A DNA stretch of 64,000 nucleotides from Anopheles merus (lineage: Eukaryota; Arthropoda; Insecta; Diptera; Culicidae). The notes beneath the pieces are model-generated. The model saw only the letters and a list, made by a program, of their open reading frames with translations, was not told the DNA's origin and made no database searches. Positions within the stretch are counted from its first letter, which is position 1, and every line of letters begins with the position of its first letter. A program made the position numbers and the translations under genes. The stretch spans positions 10,820,259-10,884,258 of the forward strand of contig NC_054085.1 of the NCBI RefSeq assembly GCF_017562075.2, in the 5' to 3' direction. Shown here piece after piece: positions 62,716 to 64,000 of the stretch.

Positions 62716-63947
62716 ATGCGACTGAATTGCGGATGGGTAAGTTTGTGCGGAATGCAAATCCAACGATCGCCCGCGCGCTGGACGGTGTATTAATTTACGC
62801 GATAGTGATTTAGCGCACTCAAAAAGCCCGAGTCGTGTGCATTGTGAAATGGTGATGTTTTTCGGAGAGTTCAAACCAGACGTGATAAAGATGAACTTTT
62901 GCTGAAACGGTGTTTTTTTGGAAAGGAATATGTGTTTGTAGGACACTCACGATGATCTCCAATAGTAAAACTATCTTTCAATTCCCAAGATATCATCACG
63001 ATGATGTCAGAGGATGAATTCTTTTCTCAGATAACAAGCATGGTGTTTGAGTTTTTTTATCATCATCGTCATCATCGCATTCTTCTCGAAATAATAGTTC
63101 TGCGCATCGTTCACAACGTGAGCTTGCATAAAAAAAAATGAAAAATAGCACCATCCCATTAGTTTTGTGGTGTATTCTTGCCAGCCATTTAACAATTTGA
63201 CTTTTTGGTTGAACATCTTCTACAGCGTCTAATGACCTTTCCAGCAGAACATCCTGTTTCGTCTTCCTTTATGACAGGAATTACTTCAGGTTTTGGTTTT
63301 ATGTTTGTATTCGAAACAACGTATGGCTCAAAGCGAGGCAAATTGTACGCTGTAGACTGATGAGCTAGCGAGTGTATTCGAAGATGAGTAGACGTGGATT
63401 ATTTATTGCACTGTGCTTATGGGAGTCCTTTTGAGTAGCTCTTTATTGTATTATCATTAGTAGGAATTGCATCATCCGTGGTCATGTAAGCCACGACGTG
63501 CTCAACCGGGAGCAAAGAAGAAGGATATGTGAATCGCTTCTCATTGCATCTTTTATGTATTAAATGGGGTTCTTAAGAACTTGAAAAACAACAACAAAAA
63601 ATAGATTATAATTAATATTATCTATGCAATATAAGTTTGGCTTGGTTTATTGCTGAGTTACCTATACTTTGTTCCAGTCTTGAATCTTTGTATACTTTTA
63701 AGAATTACTTGATAATAGGTGGATGCTTACAGTGGGTTTCAATGAGTTATTCACATTAATTGAGCAAATATTCTCAGGCTCATTGTGCCAAGCAAGCTAG
63801 TTTAAATTAAACAAACCATGAAGATAAATGAAGAAAGCCAAACAAATCTAATTAATTATCAATTATCACTCTTTATCCTGCTACAGCTGCTGCTATCGCT
63901 GCTGGCACTTTTCGCCGAAGCGAGAGATGAACGGGCATACCGTGGAG
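62716..63947 (+). CDS. Secreted protein, N-terminal part (gene continues beyond the window)
   Basis: Exon 1 (62716-62736) codes MRLNCGW and ends at a strong TGG|GTAAGT donor in phase 0. Exon 2 (63887-63947) follows a CTGCTACAG acceptor and codes LLLSLLALFAEARDERAYRG, ending in phase 1 at GTAATT. Together they make a typical signal peptide, cut after about Ala18 (FAEA/RDE). The ATG has A at -3. Splitting the signal peptide at a phase-0 intron and ending exon 2 in phase 1 matches the cuticular gene that ends 4.8 kb upstream on the same strand. A cuticular or matrix protein is therefore likely but not shown; no domain is visible before the edge. Confidence 0.65.
62737..63886 (+). other. Intron 1 of the right-hand gene
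   Basis: A 1.15-kb intron with GTAAGT donor and TACAG acceptor preceded by CTTTATCCTG. It is AT-rich toward the 3' end. No repeats or frames of interest. Confidence 0.55.
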
Positions 63948-64000
63948 GTAATTAAATGAACAGGAAAATCGTGATAAAAGCATCATTACAATGGTATAAT
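63948..64000 (+). other. Start of intron 2 of the right-hand gene
   Basis: The donor GTAATT opens an intron that runs past the window edge. Nothing further can be read. Confidence 0.4.

Overview
The window looks like dipteran nuclear DNA, most probably from an anopheline mosquito. This is inferred from 60-70 bp introns beside multi-kb introns, tRNA-derived SINE copies of the kind known in Anopheles, small inverted-repeat transposons, long microsatellites and insect cuticle-protein coding. No bacterial, plasmid or viral genes were recognised. Roughly 8 percent of the window is coding.

Layout. (1) 1-6.4 kb, minus strand: the 5' part of a CABLES-family gene (CDK5/ABL enzyme substrate). Three phase-compatible coding exons are visible; the cyclin-box exons lie beyond the left edge. 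(2) 6.4-17.4 kb: 5' leader/promoter region and intergenic DNA with three SINE-derived blocks. (3) 17.42-18.52 kb, minus: a single-exon alpha-carbonic-anhydrase-like gene that keeps the three zinc histidines but has lost other active-site residues. (4) 18.5-33.2 kb: intergenic DNA alternating between AT-rich stretches and more GC-rich unique islands, with a transposon-like element and a (TTA)n array of about 630 bp. (5) 33.2-58.5 kb, plus: one large gene read here as ten coding exons. It has a TATA/Inr/DPE-like promoter, a 674-nt leader, a first exon that codes half a signal peptide, an intron of about 19 kb, and then nine exons in 5 kb. The 1314-codon product is a secreted cuticular protein. 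It has one Rebers-Riddiford-type chitin-binding domain, about 420 residues of Gly-Gln dipeptide repeat, a GQHQ/GSHQ repeat block, a short QGQS block, a Gly/Val-rich sequon-bearing segment and a Pro/Tyr-rich, Arg-rich C-terminus. All ten exons join in phase and the total is an exact multiple of three. (6) 58.5-62.5 kb: intergenic, with one TA-flanked inverted-repeat element and a short protein-like minus-strand ORF. (7) 62.7 kb to the edge, plus: the first two exons of another secreted-protein gene whose signal peptide is split the same way as in the large gene. It may be a tandem relative.

The genes do not form a pathway. The large plus-strand gene and its right-hand neighbour plausibly belong to a cuticle/extracellular-matrix locus, while CABLES and the carbonic anhydrase are unrelated neighbours. 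The most notable find is the large R&R plus Gly-Gln-repeat protein; its 19-kb first intron would easily be missed by gene prediction, which would leave the gene without its signal peptide.
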